Counted from the first letter of the stretch, positions 9,527 to 22,095 are shown. The stretch: 64,000 bases of DNA from Polytrichum commune (GCA_950295325.1 OX485809.1:5272001-5336000), one strand, 5' to 3'. A program made the numbers and translations. The notes: a model not told the origin generated them from the letters alone.

Positions 9527-10190
9527 TATATATATACACAAATCCTGCACATCCGCTGATTTATGTTCTAACGTCCCTGTCATAAGATTTAGCATCCTCC
9601 ATTCATATTCCTAGCACTTGCAGATGATCAGCTTGCTTTCTCCAGACAATTGCAGATCGAAAAAAGAGTTTACTATACTGTATATTTCTTATCATACTTC
9701 TAATTGCTAATCATCGATACGATGATAACAACCTTAACACCTAAAATCTTATAAAAATCTAAATTTTGACAAACCACATGAAATAGAATGAGTCCTGATT
9801 AATTAGCTCAACAAGCATGGTTTTTTAAATGGTCCAAGAGGACAACTATGATCTGGTGAAGCAGGTCAAAGAACTAGGTTCAGAGGGAGCTGAGCCCCGA
9901 ATTTAATCAACTCCCTCTACCTCCAAGCACGTGATCGAAGGAAGTAGGCGTCAGGTTCTCATGTTGTACAGATCAAGCAGCAGACATTCATGCAGATGGA
10001 ACCTACAATTCAATTCTTCCCAACCACATGACCCCCCACCCTGCAGATCATGCACAGCTTGAAGCACGACCATCGACATTAATTACACCAGGTGAACAGA
10101 GATTGAAGGTAACTGCCGCGGTGGACAACCCGATCAAAATCATGCATCCTAGAGATTGAAGCACATATTTCCACTGGAAACCTGTCATCT
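9527..10190. other. Non-coding DNA with a short dispersed repeat
   Basis: No credible gene. The segment at about 9884-9970 (GAGCTGAG, then CCAAGCACGTGAT and GCGTCAGGTT) recurs at about 16420-16490, so it is part of an old dispersed repeat. Confidence 0.4.
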
Positions 10191-10779
10191 GGACTATTGG
10201 AATGTAAGGCTTCGTATGTACTTGTACATATTGAACATTACCGGTGACAGTTGTATTACTTACTAGGTACAAAAAGGTTCTAGAGCTCATTGTTCCCGCC
10301 TTAATCGTCTTTGTAATTACCCGGTTGAGATCGATGCTACTAAGCATTCTTGTGATTGGTAACTAGTCTTGTAGAGCAAGTGTTGAGCGGATCTATAAGC
10401 GTTGTGACTCCTTTGCTGTCATCAGGACGATCTTCTAGTGGTCTAGATGTATTTCTTGACCCTATTCCCTGTGTGTAGAAACTGTGTATCAAAATTCTTT
10501 TATTGATGAATAGTGGAATAACAGTAGAATACAGTGTCAAGAGCGTGATTCAACTACGTATATATATACATATTGTTAGCCTTATCTACACTACTATATA
10601 TTGGTGCAAGAATCAATTAAAGAGTTCCTCCATGCTATCATCTCCAATTTTGTATTTGAGTTGTTGAAAAATAACCCTATTTAAGGGCTCACACACGGTC
10701 AAGTACCCAACTCCATTACCCTGCATAGGTTTAAGTGAAAGTGATTCAAAATTATATACTAACTTTGAATTTTGTGAAG

Positions 10780-11270
10780 GAAAAAAATTTATGATGAGTA
10801 AATACTTGAAGGGGACATATAATCTTGATTTGTTGTTTACAAGTATAAGAGCACGGAATGTCTTAATTAATTGCTTACACAAATGATGACTTCACCATGG
10901 AACTCGATGACAAATGTTCTCAGACAAGTTTTGCCTTGTTTTTAAACAATGTGGCGTAGGGATTTAGGATTCAGCAGCCACATGGTTTGTCTTCTACCAA
11001 GAATTTAATATATGTTTATTGCTTCCACGTCTAAAGAAATATAAATTTGGATGCAAAGATTATTGGAGAATTTAGGTTTTCCTCAACCAGCCCCACCATT
11101 CTTTATTCTGACAACCAAAGTGAAATTCGGTTGGTGCATAATCTCGAATATCATTGCAGGACAAAGCATAGGGCCATGAAAATGGTATTATTTGTGTGAA
11201 GAATTTTCCCATGCATGACCAGATTGCGGATATTTTTACCAAGTGGTTTACTTGTCTTTTTGCACTTCCC
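10780..11270 (+). pseudogene. Copia RT/RNase H remnant
   Basis: Plus-strand frames show copia RNase H landmarks in the right order: YLKGT, YTNDDF, TILYSDNQS.IRLVHN, RTKH, IADIFTK. Stops and frame changes fall between the blocks, so no protein can be made. It is not derived from the intact element nearby, whose corresponding residues differ (LHCDNQGAIQLVKNP). Confidence 0.8.
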
Positions 11271-11388
11271 GGCAATATTATTACCATTGGAAATGGGATT
11301 GTAGGGTAACTGTTCAATGTTCACAGGTATATCAAGTGGGAATATTGGAATATTAGGGTACGTATGCACAAGTTTGCATTGCACATTA

Positions 11389-12201
11389 CTACACTAAATA
11401 TTTTATTTGGTGTCATATTGTATTCAATGTCATTGTCATAATGTTTCTAATGACACTTATGAACAAGCTTACAAATACTATCATGGATGATTGAAATTTG
11501 GATAACACTCATGCCAATTATTGAAGCAAAGTTTGGTATATTCTACATTCTAACATTCTTGAAATAGTGACATGGAAGATTGAAATTTGGATGGCAAGTC
11601 ACTTAGCATAGAACATTAAGTAGCAATGCTAGGAGGACACCCTTTAAGTACTTGCAGTATTACCTCAACAAGAAGGGAAAAGCTTGCAAAGAAAGGGTGA
11701 ATGAATGGAGAATTAATCAAATATAATAGCTTCAAAAAGGTATCGAAGAGATTTCCAATGCGGGTGTCAAGAGACTTTTCCAAAAAGTGCAACTACCTTT
11801 TTGACCTCGCCAACTTTTCCCATTGCTTTATAGCTATTTAGATTTGTTTAGATTGTAATATAGCTTAGATTAGAACCTTTACCACCACTTGGCATTAGTT
11901 TTGTCCTAGAAACCAACATAAGTAATTGTAAGCATTGAAAGTAACTACCCAAATAAATTAAAAATAACCTAAGTAAAACTCAAACTTAGTGTTACTTTCG
12001 CTCTTGAAAGAGCATCAAATTGGCACGTGTTGGTCTGATGCTCTTTTGAGAAGGTCATTCTGGGCTTGCTACTTAATACCCAAGGAATGACAAATATTGT
12101 TATGTTTACATTTAGCATCAGTGACATTACATGGGCAGTTTACAACTAGTATTGAGCAAGACAAATAAAATTGGTGACACTAAATACAATATTTAGTGTA
12201 G
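11389..12201. mobile_element. Non-autonomous DNA element, CTACACTAAATA family, long copy
   Basis: Both ends carry CTACACTAAATAT-type inverted termini, and each terminus is itself close to a palindrome (ACACTAAATA..TATTTAGTGT). It shares internal blocks (GGATGATTGAAATTTGG, AAGGAATGACAAATA, TTGAGCAAGACAAAT) with copies at 22096-22306, 45082-45378 and 59081-59460. At 813 bp it is about twice the length of the 59-kb copy. No target-site duplication is evident. It sits inside an old copia LTR. Confidence 0.75.
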
Positions 12202-12345
12202 TGACTGTACTAGTTACTAGGTACGGGGAGGTTCTAGCTAGAACTCGCGCCTCAATCTTGTTGTAAGTAACCCGTTGAGATCAATGCTGCTAAGCATTCT
12301 TGTTATTAGTAATTAGTCATGTAGAGCAAGTGTTGAACACAAGAT

Positions 12346-13600
12346 CATGTATAAGTGTATTGTTACTGATGATGCAAGCCGTGTGTTTCCATGAAGCAAG
12401 TGTATGAGTAGATGCTCTGTGTTTGTGTGCAGCAGTATGGTGTTCGTTGAATCAGTGTAATGTGTATGAACATGTGCATAGTTGTGTCAGTACTCAGTGT
12501 CTGGTAACTCTGATGGTCACTGTGCTAGAATTATAGTTTACAATATGGACGACGTGTGCATGTCATGGCCCAAAGACTAGCCGGCAGGCCAAGAATTCAA
12601 GCTGAAAATATATATAAAATGAAAATCATACGGAATTGGCATTGATTGACCTTCAGAAACTGATGAACTAATTTCCAGTAGTTTAAGGCATAGGCACAGT
12701 TCACTGCTTTGTTTTAGTAAGAGCGTCTGTGATTCGCTACCTTCAATAATATTGATTTGTATGCATTGCATGGAAGTTCATGAAGATCGTGATATCAATG
12801 TCGTGTCTTTGAAGAACATTCTGCAACTAGCTGCACTAGCAGCCTCACTGATCTATTGTACTGATGAGAATCATTTCCTTGACATGCAGTTCTATACTGT
12901 AGACTTCCTTTGAATTTACTCATTTTCAAGAAGAAAGTTGGGAATATTCTTGGAACTTGATCAAATTGTTTGTGCAGGGTACCTCAAAATCGAAGTCCTG
13001 ATGATGATCTACGTACAGTGAACCTACTGAATCGACACATTGAATCGGTAGAGCAGATTGAGATAATCCCCACGAGTAATTCGAAGGAAACAACCTTGCT
13101 GTGTAATGACTTTTTAATGCATACATCTAGTGCTATTACACTGCTGAATATCCTACGGAATACCATTCATCATTATTCTTACGCCTGATATTCCTACTTG
13201 ATCACTATGCTACGCATTACCGTATCTTACAGCAGTTGTGCTCACTACCAATCCCTACGCCTGATATATTGCATACACACAAGATGAGTCCTGCAATGAC
13301 TCCTGGGCAGTGTATAGTTACTCAGTGTTAAACTGCTACTTCTAGAAACAGCCTTATGGATTGTTTATCTAACTCGTAATTACAAAATTCATCAGTCACT
13401 CTTAACATGACTGGATGAACGCAAACTAATTTCGTCCATTACTCGGCTCGTGGCATTCTTGACTCAGACCACAGATCAATCACTTGATCATGAGAATCTT
13501 ACTAAATTTCCGAATATACATGCACGATAGTTATAATGGGTCGTTTTATGAATCTGCAAGCATTAAGATTCAGGAGTTCATAACCTTATTAAGTGTCTGG
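12346..13600. other. Intergenic DNA, no supported gene
   Basis: Short open frames on both strands near 12926-13190 overlap one another and show no recognisable domain. I see no transposon ends. Confidence 0.4.
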
Positions 13601-13607
13601 GTTGCGC

Positions 13608-13810
13608 ATATATGAGCATGTAAGTGACTCTATTATACATGCAAAGATGCTGGTTCTGCATAGTTGTATGTAACTGCAGCGTTGAAATTGAGGAGTAAGC
13701 CTTAATTATATATGAGCATGTAAGTGACTCTATTGCACATCCTGCAAGATGCCAGTTCTGTATACTTGCAGGCATTCGCAAGCATTGAAGTTCATCAGGA
13801 TTTAAGCTTA
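13608..13810 (+). repeat. Tandem duplication of about 100 bp upstream of the STIG1-like gene
   Basis: The block ATATGAGCATGTAAGTGACT occurs at 13610 and again 100 bp later at 13710. Each copy is followed by related sequence (CTATT..ACAT..GCAAGATGC..GTTCTG, then GCAT..GAAGTT or GTTGAAATT). It lies 400-600 bp upstream of the gene and could contribute to its promoter. Confidence 0.7.
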
Positions 13811-14219
13811 CACGACGCCGCCAATCCAGCAAATTGCAGTAGTACGGCGAAGACCACGATTCACTCCCTAACGTGATCCATGAGGAGGTTGCAGTGTAAC
13901 AAGAAAGGAAGATGCAGCTGAAAATTATGATGTACAAAGCGAAACAAGCGGTGGCTCTCGTATAAAACGACTGTAGTCTCACCATTCTCTACACCATCCA
14001 ACAGCAACTGCAAGGCTACATCAAGCTTGCAATATTCAGCTGCTGCCCGTTTGAGCAGAGTGTGTACAGCTAGTTGCACTGATTGAAGTGGCGGGAAGAA
14101 GGAATTGAAGCCTATCCTGCGCATGAATCGATTCTTTGGCAATTTCGGTACCGATCATCATCATCACGTGTATAGCTTACCTAGCGCTGCCGGTTTAGGT
14201 CCTTCAGTTAATTTCAGCC

Positions 14220-14732
14220 ATGGCAGCAGCACTTCGTTCTTTCACCTCGACGATGGTGGCAGGGCAGCTGTGTATGATATTCATTGCCGCCATAGCCGGA
14301 CCTGCTATGGCCTCCATCTCTTTGCAAAATGGAGCTATGCCGACCAGGGCGGGAAACCGGTTCCTGCTGGACAACCCCAACCCTGCAGCAGGAGGTGGAC
14401 GACGCAGCCTTCTGAACTACAATGCCTGCGGCACCGGCTCCGCACCGGACTACGAGTGCAAGAGCAAGTACCCGGCCTACAAAAACTCCACATGCTGCAC
14501 CCAACCCGACAACAGCAAGCAGTGCTACGATCTGGGACTGGACCTGGATACCATGTGCGGATCCTGCAACACCAAATGCTCCTTCGGGTACACTTGCTGC
14601 AGCGGGGTGTGCGTCAACCTCCAGAGCGATGCTAGCAACTGTGGTTTCTGCGGGAACAAGTGCAAGTCTAGCACCAACTTGCAGTGTAAGAGTGGCATGT
14701 GCGGCTACGGTGCGGCCGGGAAATCCGCATAA
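14220..14732 (+). CDS. STIG1-like cysteine-rich secreted protein
   Basis: This 170-residue single-exon protein has an N-terminal hydrophobic segment (about residues 12-31, ending near AMAS) typical of a signal peptide, so it should be secreted. A variable linker with a basic GGGRRSLL follows. From about residue 69 comes a 16-cysteine STIG1 domain with CC pairs (STCC, YTCCSGVC), CGSC, NCGFCGNKC and the closing CKSGMCGYG. The family is named for the stigma-specific protein STIG1; flowering-plant members act in extracellular signalling to pollen tubes and in secretion, and homologues exist across land plants. The ATG at 14220 has a good context (CAGCCATGGC) and gives the signal peptide; a longer overlapping frame from 14105 lacks one. 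No partner gene is nearby. Substrate or receptor cannot be inferred. Confidence 0.92.
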   Translation: MAAALRSFTSTMVAGQLCMIFIAAIAGPAMASISLQNGAMPTRAGNRFLLDNPNPAAGGGRRSLLNYNACGTGSAPDYECKSKYPAYKNSTCCTQPDNSKQCYDLGLDLDTMCGSCNTKCSFGYTCCSGVCVNLQSDASNCGFCGNKCKSSTNLQCKSGMCGYGAAGKSA

Positions 14733-17700
14733 CTCATGTAATTTTGATATCGATCGTCATCCATCTCAGGCAGTGATCGAGATGATGGTCGACATGGGGT
14801 CTAGCCAAGAAGATAGACGGCCACATTGTATGTATGCAGAGTTGATGAGTCCCATATCATATGATGGGGCTGTAAACCTTCTCCGATCGGACATAGCTAG
14901 CGATCGAGACACAGTTGCAGTTTCAGGAAATACGGGAATTAAGTACCGGAATAATATGTGTTTAACTTCTGATAATCTGCGTGTGTAAGTCTTCCTAAGA
15001 ATTCATAGGGGTTGACACAAGCTGAATTGGTGAAGGCTCCTTCATTGCGCCTGTACAGTAACTCGAATTCTGAGAGAGCAATTAATCCAGTTGGTTATAG
15101 TACTGTTAAGTAGAGGTTCGATTTGGATTGACTTACTCAATAAAGATGATCAGTTTCTTGTACTAATTCGGCTTTGTTTGTTTGCAAGTTACGCTCAACT
15201 GTGAGGATATATATAGTTGAGCTTTTACTCAATGGCATTCTTTCTGGTGCTGAATCTTGAGTCACAAGAGTTCATTCTGATCTTGGCCAAAACATGAAAT
15301 CGGGCTCTCAGAGCTCTTACTGCAACTTCAATATCGAGGATGTTGATAAATTGACACAGATATTAATTGAGCTGTGCCTTTCACCAACGATGGTGAGCAA
15401 TGTCAATACATGCGGCTGGTACTACTCCATGAGCGTATGTTGTGATGTTCACATTCTGTGGCCCACTAAATCAGTATTTGTATTCATGGATATGAGAAAA
15501 GGGGAGATGGAATTCACCCAACAAATTGATGTAGTATATGTGTTTCAGGTGAATTGAACATGAGTATTTAACTCAATCCATCTGTGAGAAAGTGGTGAGA
15601 CTGCCGATTGAGCCCAGTTGTTTGAATCCCCAGGAACTTTCATAGCAGCTCAAGGTTTAGGGTTTAAGGTTTAGTGTTGAAGAGACCGATGAAATATCTC
15701 TTCTCACTGATGACTAGAAAGTGGTAAAATGTCTTTCCTACTGGTGACTGATCTAAAGCATATATGTTCATACGTGAGTTAGCTCAGTCACAGACCACGT
15801 ACAGAAGGAATTATATCGAACTTGAAGATGGAGAGTCACCAGGGAAGGTGAGGTTTACTGTGTAATATCCAACTCGGATCATAATATGTCGGAAACAACA
15901 GTATGCAGACAAACAAAAAATCAAAAATTAAAAGTTGCAGAGGAATTCAGCTCAATCTTCCAGTACATTAAACTTGGAATTTTATTGTATTCCTCGCCAA
16001 AAATCATATGCTGAATTCAACAGAATTGATTTAAACTGACTCAGCAAGGATAGGAATGTCTCAAAATGTGACATAACTATAGTAATTCAAACCCATCAGT
16101 GTTTAATATTCCTCAAAAACAGCCTGATCCAAACAAAGTGTGATAGCCGAAAGTGCATTATCAACGGGTTAGCAATCCAATATCAGAGATATCTAACTTG
16201 CAGACTTTATCAACTTCAATCTATTCCTGCTCCTATAATAGGCTCGACACACCCAACTGATAATTAAACATTTGTAAGAGATCCAACATGTTCTGTGTGT
16301 AATTAATAATTTCAATGGTTACACAGCAGGACCAATAGTGTCAATTAAGAAGTGTCACCTTTATTTCCACAAAAATCTCTATTAATCTCTTTGGAAAAGT
16401 TGGGCCCGCTTTATCTAATGAGCTGAGTTATTTCCACCTGTTTCCAAGCACGTGATGGAAGAAAATGAAGCGTCAGGTTGTCATTGCCAGGTAATTCTGT
16501 GTACAGGTTTGACATGCATGCATCATTACCCTCCCGTATGATCATGCTGAGGTTAAAGCATGACTATCATCAAACCAGGTAGAAAACAGTTGCCGTCTTC
16601 ACAATAAATCCAAGCTAAACTCCCAATTCAACACATTTTCAAGAATCGGTTGACCATCTTACCATAATTTCCTTGGGGACGTGCAGATCGAGCATGTAAA
16701 CTTCAATGGCCAAGATCGTCGGCACAAGGCGAATTTCAAAGTTGATCCAAAGTCTGTACTTGTGCATCAGTAAGAATAAGATCCATTACAGGTGATTATT
16801 ATCATACATCATGCCACACTTTCTACATCATGTATGGCACTTGAATGGGGCTTGAATTTTATGGACTCAAATGTAATTCCTTGGCACCCAACATCGTTTA
16901 GGGTTCAAGGTTTAGGGCTGTATAGACTGATATCAGCAACTCTACTGTGTCTTACTCATTAAGCTTGTCTTCTCTCCTAAATACTCAGTTAGTTCTTATC
17001 AACGCTCCTGCTATCATTTGGAGTGCTCACAAACAACGTTTCCTACTTGACATGTTTATTTGACATAGAAGTGTTGAATACTTTTGACACCATGGAAAAT
17101 CAAAATTATTGTTAAAAGTGAAATTATGTGTGTGTTTTAAGCCTCCAAATCCTAGTAGTATCAGCTTGGGTTTGCTCTTGCAAATATACAAATATTTGGA
17201 AATATTTGCATTTGTTCTGGACCTGCAGCTAACCCTAGTGTTCATACCAGCCATTATGATCCATGCAATAGTTGCAGGAAACCGATTTCTGTTGATTTCC
17301 CAAGCTCATTAAATGGTCATACAAGTCCCCATAATCATATTGACTATGGATCCTAGAATGGTTTTCATAATTTGAACACATAGTCCACTCTCTTTCAAGC
17401 ACATATCCTTTTGAGTATCCATTCTTGAAGCCATATCAAACCACATACCACTAAAATATATTAGGTGTCCCACTAAGATAAGTAACCAAATTAATCAAAA
17501 TTAGATCTTGTTAGGTGAAAGAAATGATTGTCCAGGATTTTTGTTATTATTTTATTTTTATTTTTTGGGCATTTCTTGGAAGTCGATTGTTCTTTGTCAA
17601 CTGCAACAATCAAATTTAAGGAGTTGATTGTTGTGGTCAAATGAGGTGGTCAACTTTCGCAATTGACCAAAGAAATTGACCATAAACCAATCATTGCATA

Positions 17701-18090
17701 ACAGAAACAAACATAGCCAACAGTCCTCCAAACAAGCAAGCCCCATACTTACTAAAAATTTAATAATCTTAAGATCTTGTGATTTAGAAATAGATCACAA
17801 AAATCAATTTTTTAATTTACAAACTAGATATTTTATTTTATTCCACACTGTGCTAAATATAGACATAATGTGTACATGTATAATCGTTACATCACAGATA
17901 CCAATGTTGCATCCTTCATGTGTTGAGGAAACATCTAACATCAGGGGAGGAATGAACTCAAAAGGTGCCCACGAGTTTGGTCCCAAAAAAGGATTGTTTT
18001 TAATGTTTTGTCTTCAAAACTCAAATGAAAAAGATTTATGGCTCAAAGGTACTAGAAACCGGAACCACTAAACTATTGACACATTAAGGT
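14733..18090. other. Intergenic DNA with decayed repeats
   Basis: No supported gene. It contains degenerate telomere-like text (TTTAGGGTTTAAGGTTTAG at about 15657 and 16900), the repeat partner of 9884-9970 at about 16420-16490, and at 17305-17490 one arm of the long-TIR family described at 33108 (ATTAAATGGTCATA..AGTCCCC, CATACCACT.AAATATA..AGGTGT). The small frame at 15294-15557 has no recognisable domain. Confidence 0.4.
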
Positions 18091-18099
18091 GTGGACTTG

Positions 18100-18226
18100 T
18101 CATGGTGTATTTTATAGATTCCTCTAAAATGATCGGTAATTCTCCTGAAGTGTCGAACTTCAACCGGTTATTTCTCAAACTCAGCCGGTTCCTCTGTACC
18201 TAACCGCCGGTTCTCCCCAAGCACTG
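18100..18226 (-). mobile_element. Truncated hAT-like MITE (ACCGGTT family), inverted copy
   Basis: In reverse orientation this segment matches the 5' half of the element at 18249-18475 (AACCGGTTATTTCTCAAACT, GAAGTTC..). It ends at 18226 with a terminus whose reverse complement is CAGTGCTTGGGGAGAA. With the next copy it forms an inverted pair separated by 22 bp. Confidence 0.7.
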
Positions 18227-18248
18227 GTCTACAAGATTGGATGGGGAG

Positions 18249-18475
18249 CAATGATCAAGGAGAACCAGCAGTTAGTTACAAATGAACTGGTTGAGTTTGA
18301 GAAATAACCGGTTGAAGATCAAGACTGCAGGAAAATTACCAATCATTCTACAAGAATTTATAGAATATACCCCAATTTAATAATGGAAAACCAGAGGATG
18401 TCAACATGTAACCGGTTGGAGTTGCAAACACTAAGGATCTCAACCGTTTATGTCCAAATATCTCCCCGATCATCG
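18249..18475 (+). mobile_element. hAT-like MITE (ACCGGTT family) with an 8-bp TSD
   Basis: 227 bp. The termini CAATGATCAAGGAGA and TCTCCCCGATCATCG are inverted repeats of the hAT type. The flanks are a perfect 8-bp duplication ATGGGGAG (18241-18248 and 18476-18483), the length expected for hAT transposition. Inside, AACCGGTT-like words recur. Confidence 0.88.
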
Positions 18476-18483
18476 ATGGGGAG

Positions 18484-21053
18484 GCCTTCTATACTTCTTT
18501 TAATTCTGGAGGAAAGTTGTCTGAGACAAGCAAGCCATTTGTGGAAGTTCAAGGAATGGTAGCCAAGCCCTCCAGCAATACTAAATGAATAATCGAATAT
18601 TGTGGACAGCAAGAAATCAGGAGGGCTGCACAGATTGTTTGGCCCTTGGGACGTGAATGCAACACTGCCATGTGATAGCTAACTTACTGCACCCACTCCT
18701 CTTCATCTAGCAATTCTACATGGAAGTGAAGAGGCAGCCGTGGAAGTACTTGTGCACGACAAGAGAACAAATTTGAATGCAATCTTAAAGGAGCCCAGTC
18801 TCCGTATTGGAAACATGGAAAGCATCCGCTTGACGACATTGACAAAGGCAGTACTAGTTGGAAATGAACGGATGGTGGAGGTCCTAATAAAGCCCTAAGG
18901 GTCGCGGGGGGCTGTTCCAGCTAGGAAATTCAGGACCATTTTCATCAAACCAGGTTGTAGGGTACATGTTTTTAGTGTTGAACTTGGGGCAAGAGTCAAC
19001 CATAAGATCCTCTAGCAGGGTGGTTCATTTTCAACTCATAAAAGTTCCATCCAAATCGGTCTTTGTTTCATTGCTTTTTAGAAGCATTGAAACTGACCAA
19101 ATGAAATTGACCATTTCAAGAATCTTGGGCATGCATGTCCCATGCAACATCCCTAAAATGCCATGTCAAAATGAGTTTGGTACCCAATGAACCAATATGG
19201 AATGTCCTTCGTTCAAACCTCCACATTGACTTCAAGCATGCACCCAAAACTTACTGAACATGGAAAGTTATGCATGCGAAACAACCAACTCCCTACTAAA
19301 ACTCCAATTGAGTTAAAGGATAACTCTATTGACAATGGAATTTTAGATTTGGGCTTCACCTAAACCTGTGTGTCCTACTTGGGGGAAGTTAAACCTCTCC
19401 CTATGAGCTTTAGGGGGATATGGATAGGGGCAGCCCCCAAGAAAAATTTCAAGATTTCTAAACCCGATCGAAAACTACTGCCCATCCCACCCAACTTCGA
19501 GAAAGCAACACTCTTGAAAGCCGTTTGTCCACAAATCCCATTTTAGGTGCACTTCACCTTCAAGGTCCAAAATCCAATATATATGTGAACTTTCACTTAG
19601 TAAATATGCAATTAGTTGGGATTTCATTCTGAAAGTGAAATCGTCAATAAATCGTGTAATTAATTTGGAAGTCGAAAACATTACAAAAATCCTCATTAGT
19701 ATTGAGTTTATAATTTTTGTGACTTACCATTTGAAAGAGTCTTTGTAATTTGAAAAGGAAACTTAAACTAGTTTGTTGATTTAGTATGTATATTTCATAA
19801 TAGTTTAGGTGTTGACTTCTACTTTCAAAAGTATTCATACACATTCAAACTAATAAAGCATGATTAAATGCAATCAAGCGTAAATAATTTTTAAAATGCG
19901 CTTACTTGAATTAATTATGATATAAATTCAGAGATGAGAATTGATGTGCTTAATCACACTTATTCTGGTTTAAAGAGCAGAGAGAGAAGGGGACGCTGTT
20001 TCAACTCGTGGGAGGGAGACGATGTTGTAACTGAATGATTTGGGGAAATTACATGGCCCTCTCTCGGTGGTAATTAGTCTCTTCCAAATTCCCTACATTG
20101 ATTCTCTCATTCTGCTACAAGGTGCATGGGTGGCCCTAATGTGGGAACTCCCAACTTCACAGACGACTTTGACCAGTGGATCACATCAGGAATTCTTTCA
20201 TCCCGTTAGCAATTACAAAGAGTCAAGTAATTTCTTATTTCAAGCTACAGATTCGCAGTTGAGATGCAAAATAGTATAGGAGGTCAAAGTGAGAGATTCT
20301 CTTTCTCTTTCTCTTTAAGTCTTCACGTAGGCGCCTCCCAAATGTGTAATCAATTGAACCTGGAATGATATCTAGATTTGGAGCACATAGTCCAATCTCG
20401 TTGTACCACAGATCTTTTTGGTGTCCATTCTTAACTGCTTATACTCCATAAGTCGCTGTAGGTGAAAGGTTCAACTAGTCTCCAATAGCATTGTAGCATT
20501 TGCGCAGTTCTTGAGGAGAGGGATATGAATGTAGTAGCACAAAGCACCCAGTTGTCTCGCAATTTCAATGTTAGGATTTTACAGAACAACATTCTCTTAA
20601 ATGTAGAGTACAATTGACGGAATGCCGAGAAGGAAAGGAAGAGACTTCCATATGGAGTCCTGGTAATTCCCTACGACATTATGGTATGACCATCTTGACG
20701 CAAGTACTGTAAGCCAGCCGCCCGGCCGTCCGCAAGTTACAGAAGTTTAAAGAGAACAGCAACAGAGACTGTGATGATGACGAACATATATACCAAGGGA
20801 ATAAAACAAGCTCGAAACTAAACTACCCTTCACCTGAATTTGCCTCACAGCTTGAGACCTCAACAATCGAAACTAGGAGTAACTCCCCAAACCAAACCTC
20901 CAATGACGTGATGAATGAATGTGATGAACTGTAGACATGGACCTCATAGATGATATCTGCTTGCAGGACATGAGCTAGCTACCTTGAACCCATATGTTTC
21001 GCGCAGTCTCTCACAAGTGCCCTCATCTACGAAACAATTCTCTCTCTCTCACA
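18484..21053. other. Intergenic DNA with dispersed repeats
   Basis: No supported gene. The segment 20391-20560 recurs in part at 32078-32130 (TTGTACCACA..TCTTTTTGGTGTCCATTCT) and at 27190-27305 (CTAGTCTCCAA..AG.ATTGT, GCA.TTCTT..AGGAGAGGGA). A TCTTTC-rich tract lies near 20295-20320. Confidence 0.4.
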
Positions 21054-21300
21054 GCCGGGCGGTGTAGCGATCGTCTGTAACCCGAGTGGGGGCAGGAAGG
21101 TGTGGAGATGGGCATCCGGCGTGGGTCCGTCGTGTGCATGTGGATGGCCTGCCCGCTTCAAGCCTAGAGTCAGCAGCCAAGCCTATCCGAAGGGCTGGCT
21201 ATGGCGGGTGTCAAAGAGGAAGGAATGGCGTGAGGCGGGTGACCGAGCAGCGAAAACTTCCCTCTCTGGACGGTGAAGGGACAACGGGCTTGAGTGTTCA
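21054..21300 (+). repeat. Dispersed GC-rich repeat, single-arm copy
   Basis: GTAGCGATCGTCTGT.ACCC, GAGTGGGGGCA, GCATGTGGATGG, TTCAAGCCTA.AGTCAGCAGCC, GAGGAAGGAATGGCGTGA and ACTTCCCTCT match the left arm and interior of the fold-back element at 30837-31598 in the same order. Here the right inverted arm is absent. It may be a fragment of an LTR or of a large DNA element. Confidence 0.7.
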
Positions 21301-21458
21301 AGCGGCAGGTCACCCGGCCTGGACTGTTCCATTCAACCACCTTTCCCTTTTTATTAGATTCATTATTGTATTCTATGTTTTATAATGAACAAGTTTACAC
21401 TCTCAATTGCTTTATACACTCTACACCTATGGCAACCAAAGTGCACGTGATATTACGG

Positions 21459-22095
21459 AGTTTTGTAGTGTTAACATGGATGCGTGATACTATAGAATTA
21501 GTGTAGCTTGTGACATTGTGGAATAACACAAAGGAGATGTGAGGACAATGTGAATTCGTCACTAGCGTTAACCTACGCCAGTGTGGTCCACTCCCCTTGG
21601 CCTTCCCGGGCAATGTGCCAAGATGAATGCACCAACATTCAACAAGTGTCATAAGAAGGTGACACTCCACATGGCGCAATGCAAGGGTGTGGGTTGACTT
21701 CATTGGTGATTTGCATTAATGACAAATTTTGTGATATAAGGGAGAGAAATGTGACAATAAGGAGTGAGGTTTGAACTACGAACATCCGTTCCCTAGGGTT
21801 TCGGGATATTAGAGAGTTTGTGACATTGTGGAGTTTAAGGTGCATCATGCCAAAAAGGAGTTTTGTAGTGTTAACATGGATGCATGAATTAGTGTAGCAC
21901 GTGACATTACAGAGTAATACAGAGTCAACATTGTAATAATTTGATGCGTGTGGTTTGAATTTTTTTGGTGGTTTCTTTAAATGTCAAAAGCCATGGTATA
22001 AGGGAGTGAAATGTGACAACAAGGAGTGAGATTTAAACTAAGAACATTTGTTCCCTAGGATTTTGTGATGGATATTATGAAGTTTAGAGTGTACG
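21459..22095 (+). repeat. Segmental tandem duplication
   Basis: Two blocks occur twice in the same order: GGAGTTTTGTAGTGTTAACA (21459 and 21859, 400 bp apart) and AAATGTGACAA.AAGGAGTGAG with CGTTCCCTAGG-like sequence (about 21732-21846 and 21995-22095). The unit is probably part of a larger transposon, because the second copy runs straight into a CTACACTAAATA-family half element. Confidence 0.65.

Larger units (their letters stand above)
10193..12345 (+). mobile_element. Decayed copia element with degenerate LTRs and a nested DNA element
   Basis: A segment at about 10193-10395 (starting ATTGGAATGTA) is repeated at about 11338-11388 plus 12202-12345. Shared blocks include TTACTAGGTAC, GAGATC.ATGCT.CTAAGCATTCTTGT-type sequence and GTAGAGCAAGTGTTGA. 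These look like diverged LTRs, with a purine tract (CAAGTGGGAAT) before the right one. Between them, at about 10780-11270, the plus strand encodes broken RNase H: YLKGTYNLDLLFT, then SPTILYSDNQSEIRLVHN.EYHCRTKH, then IADIF, split by stops and frame shifts. Everything upstream of RT/RNase H has been deleted. The right LTR is split by the element at 11389-12201. Confidence 0.75.
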
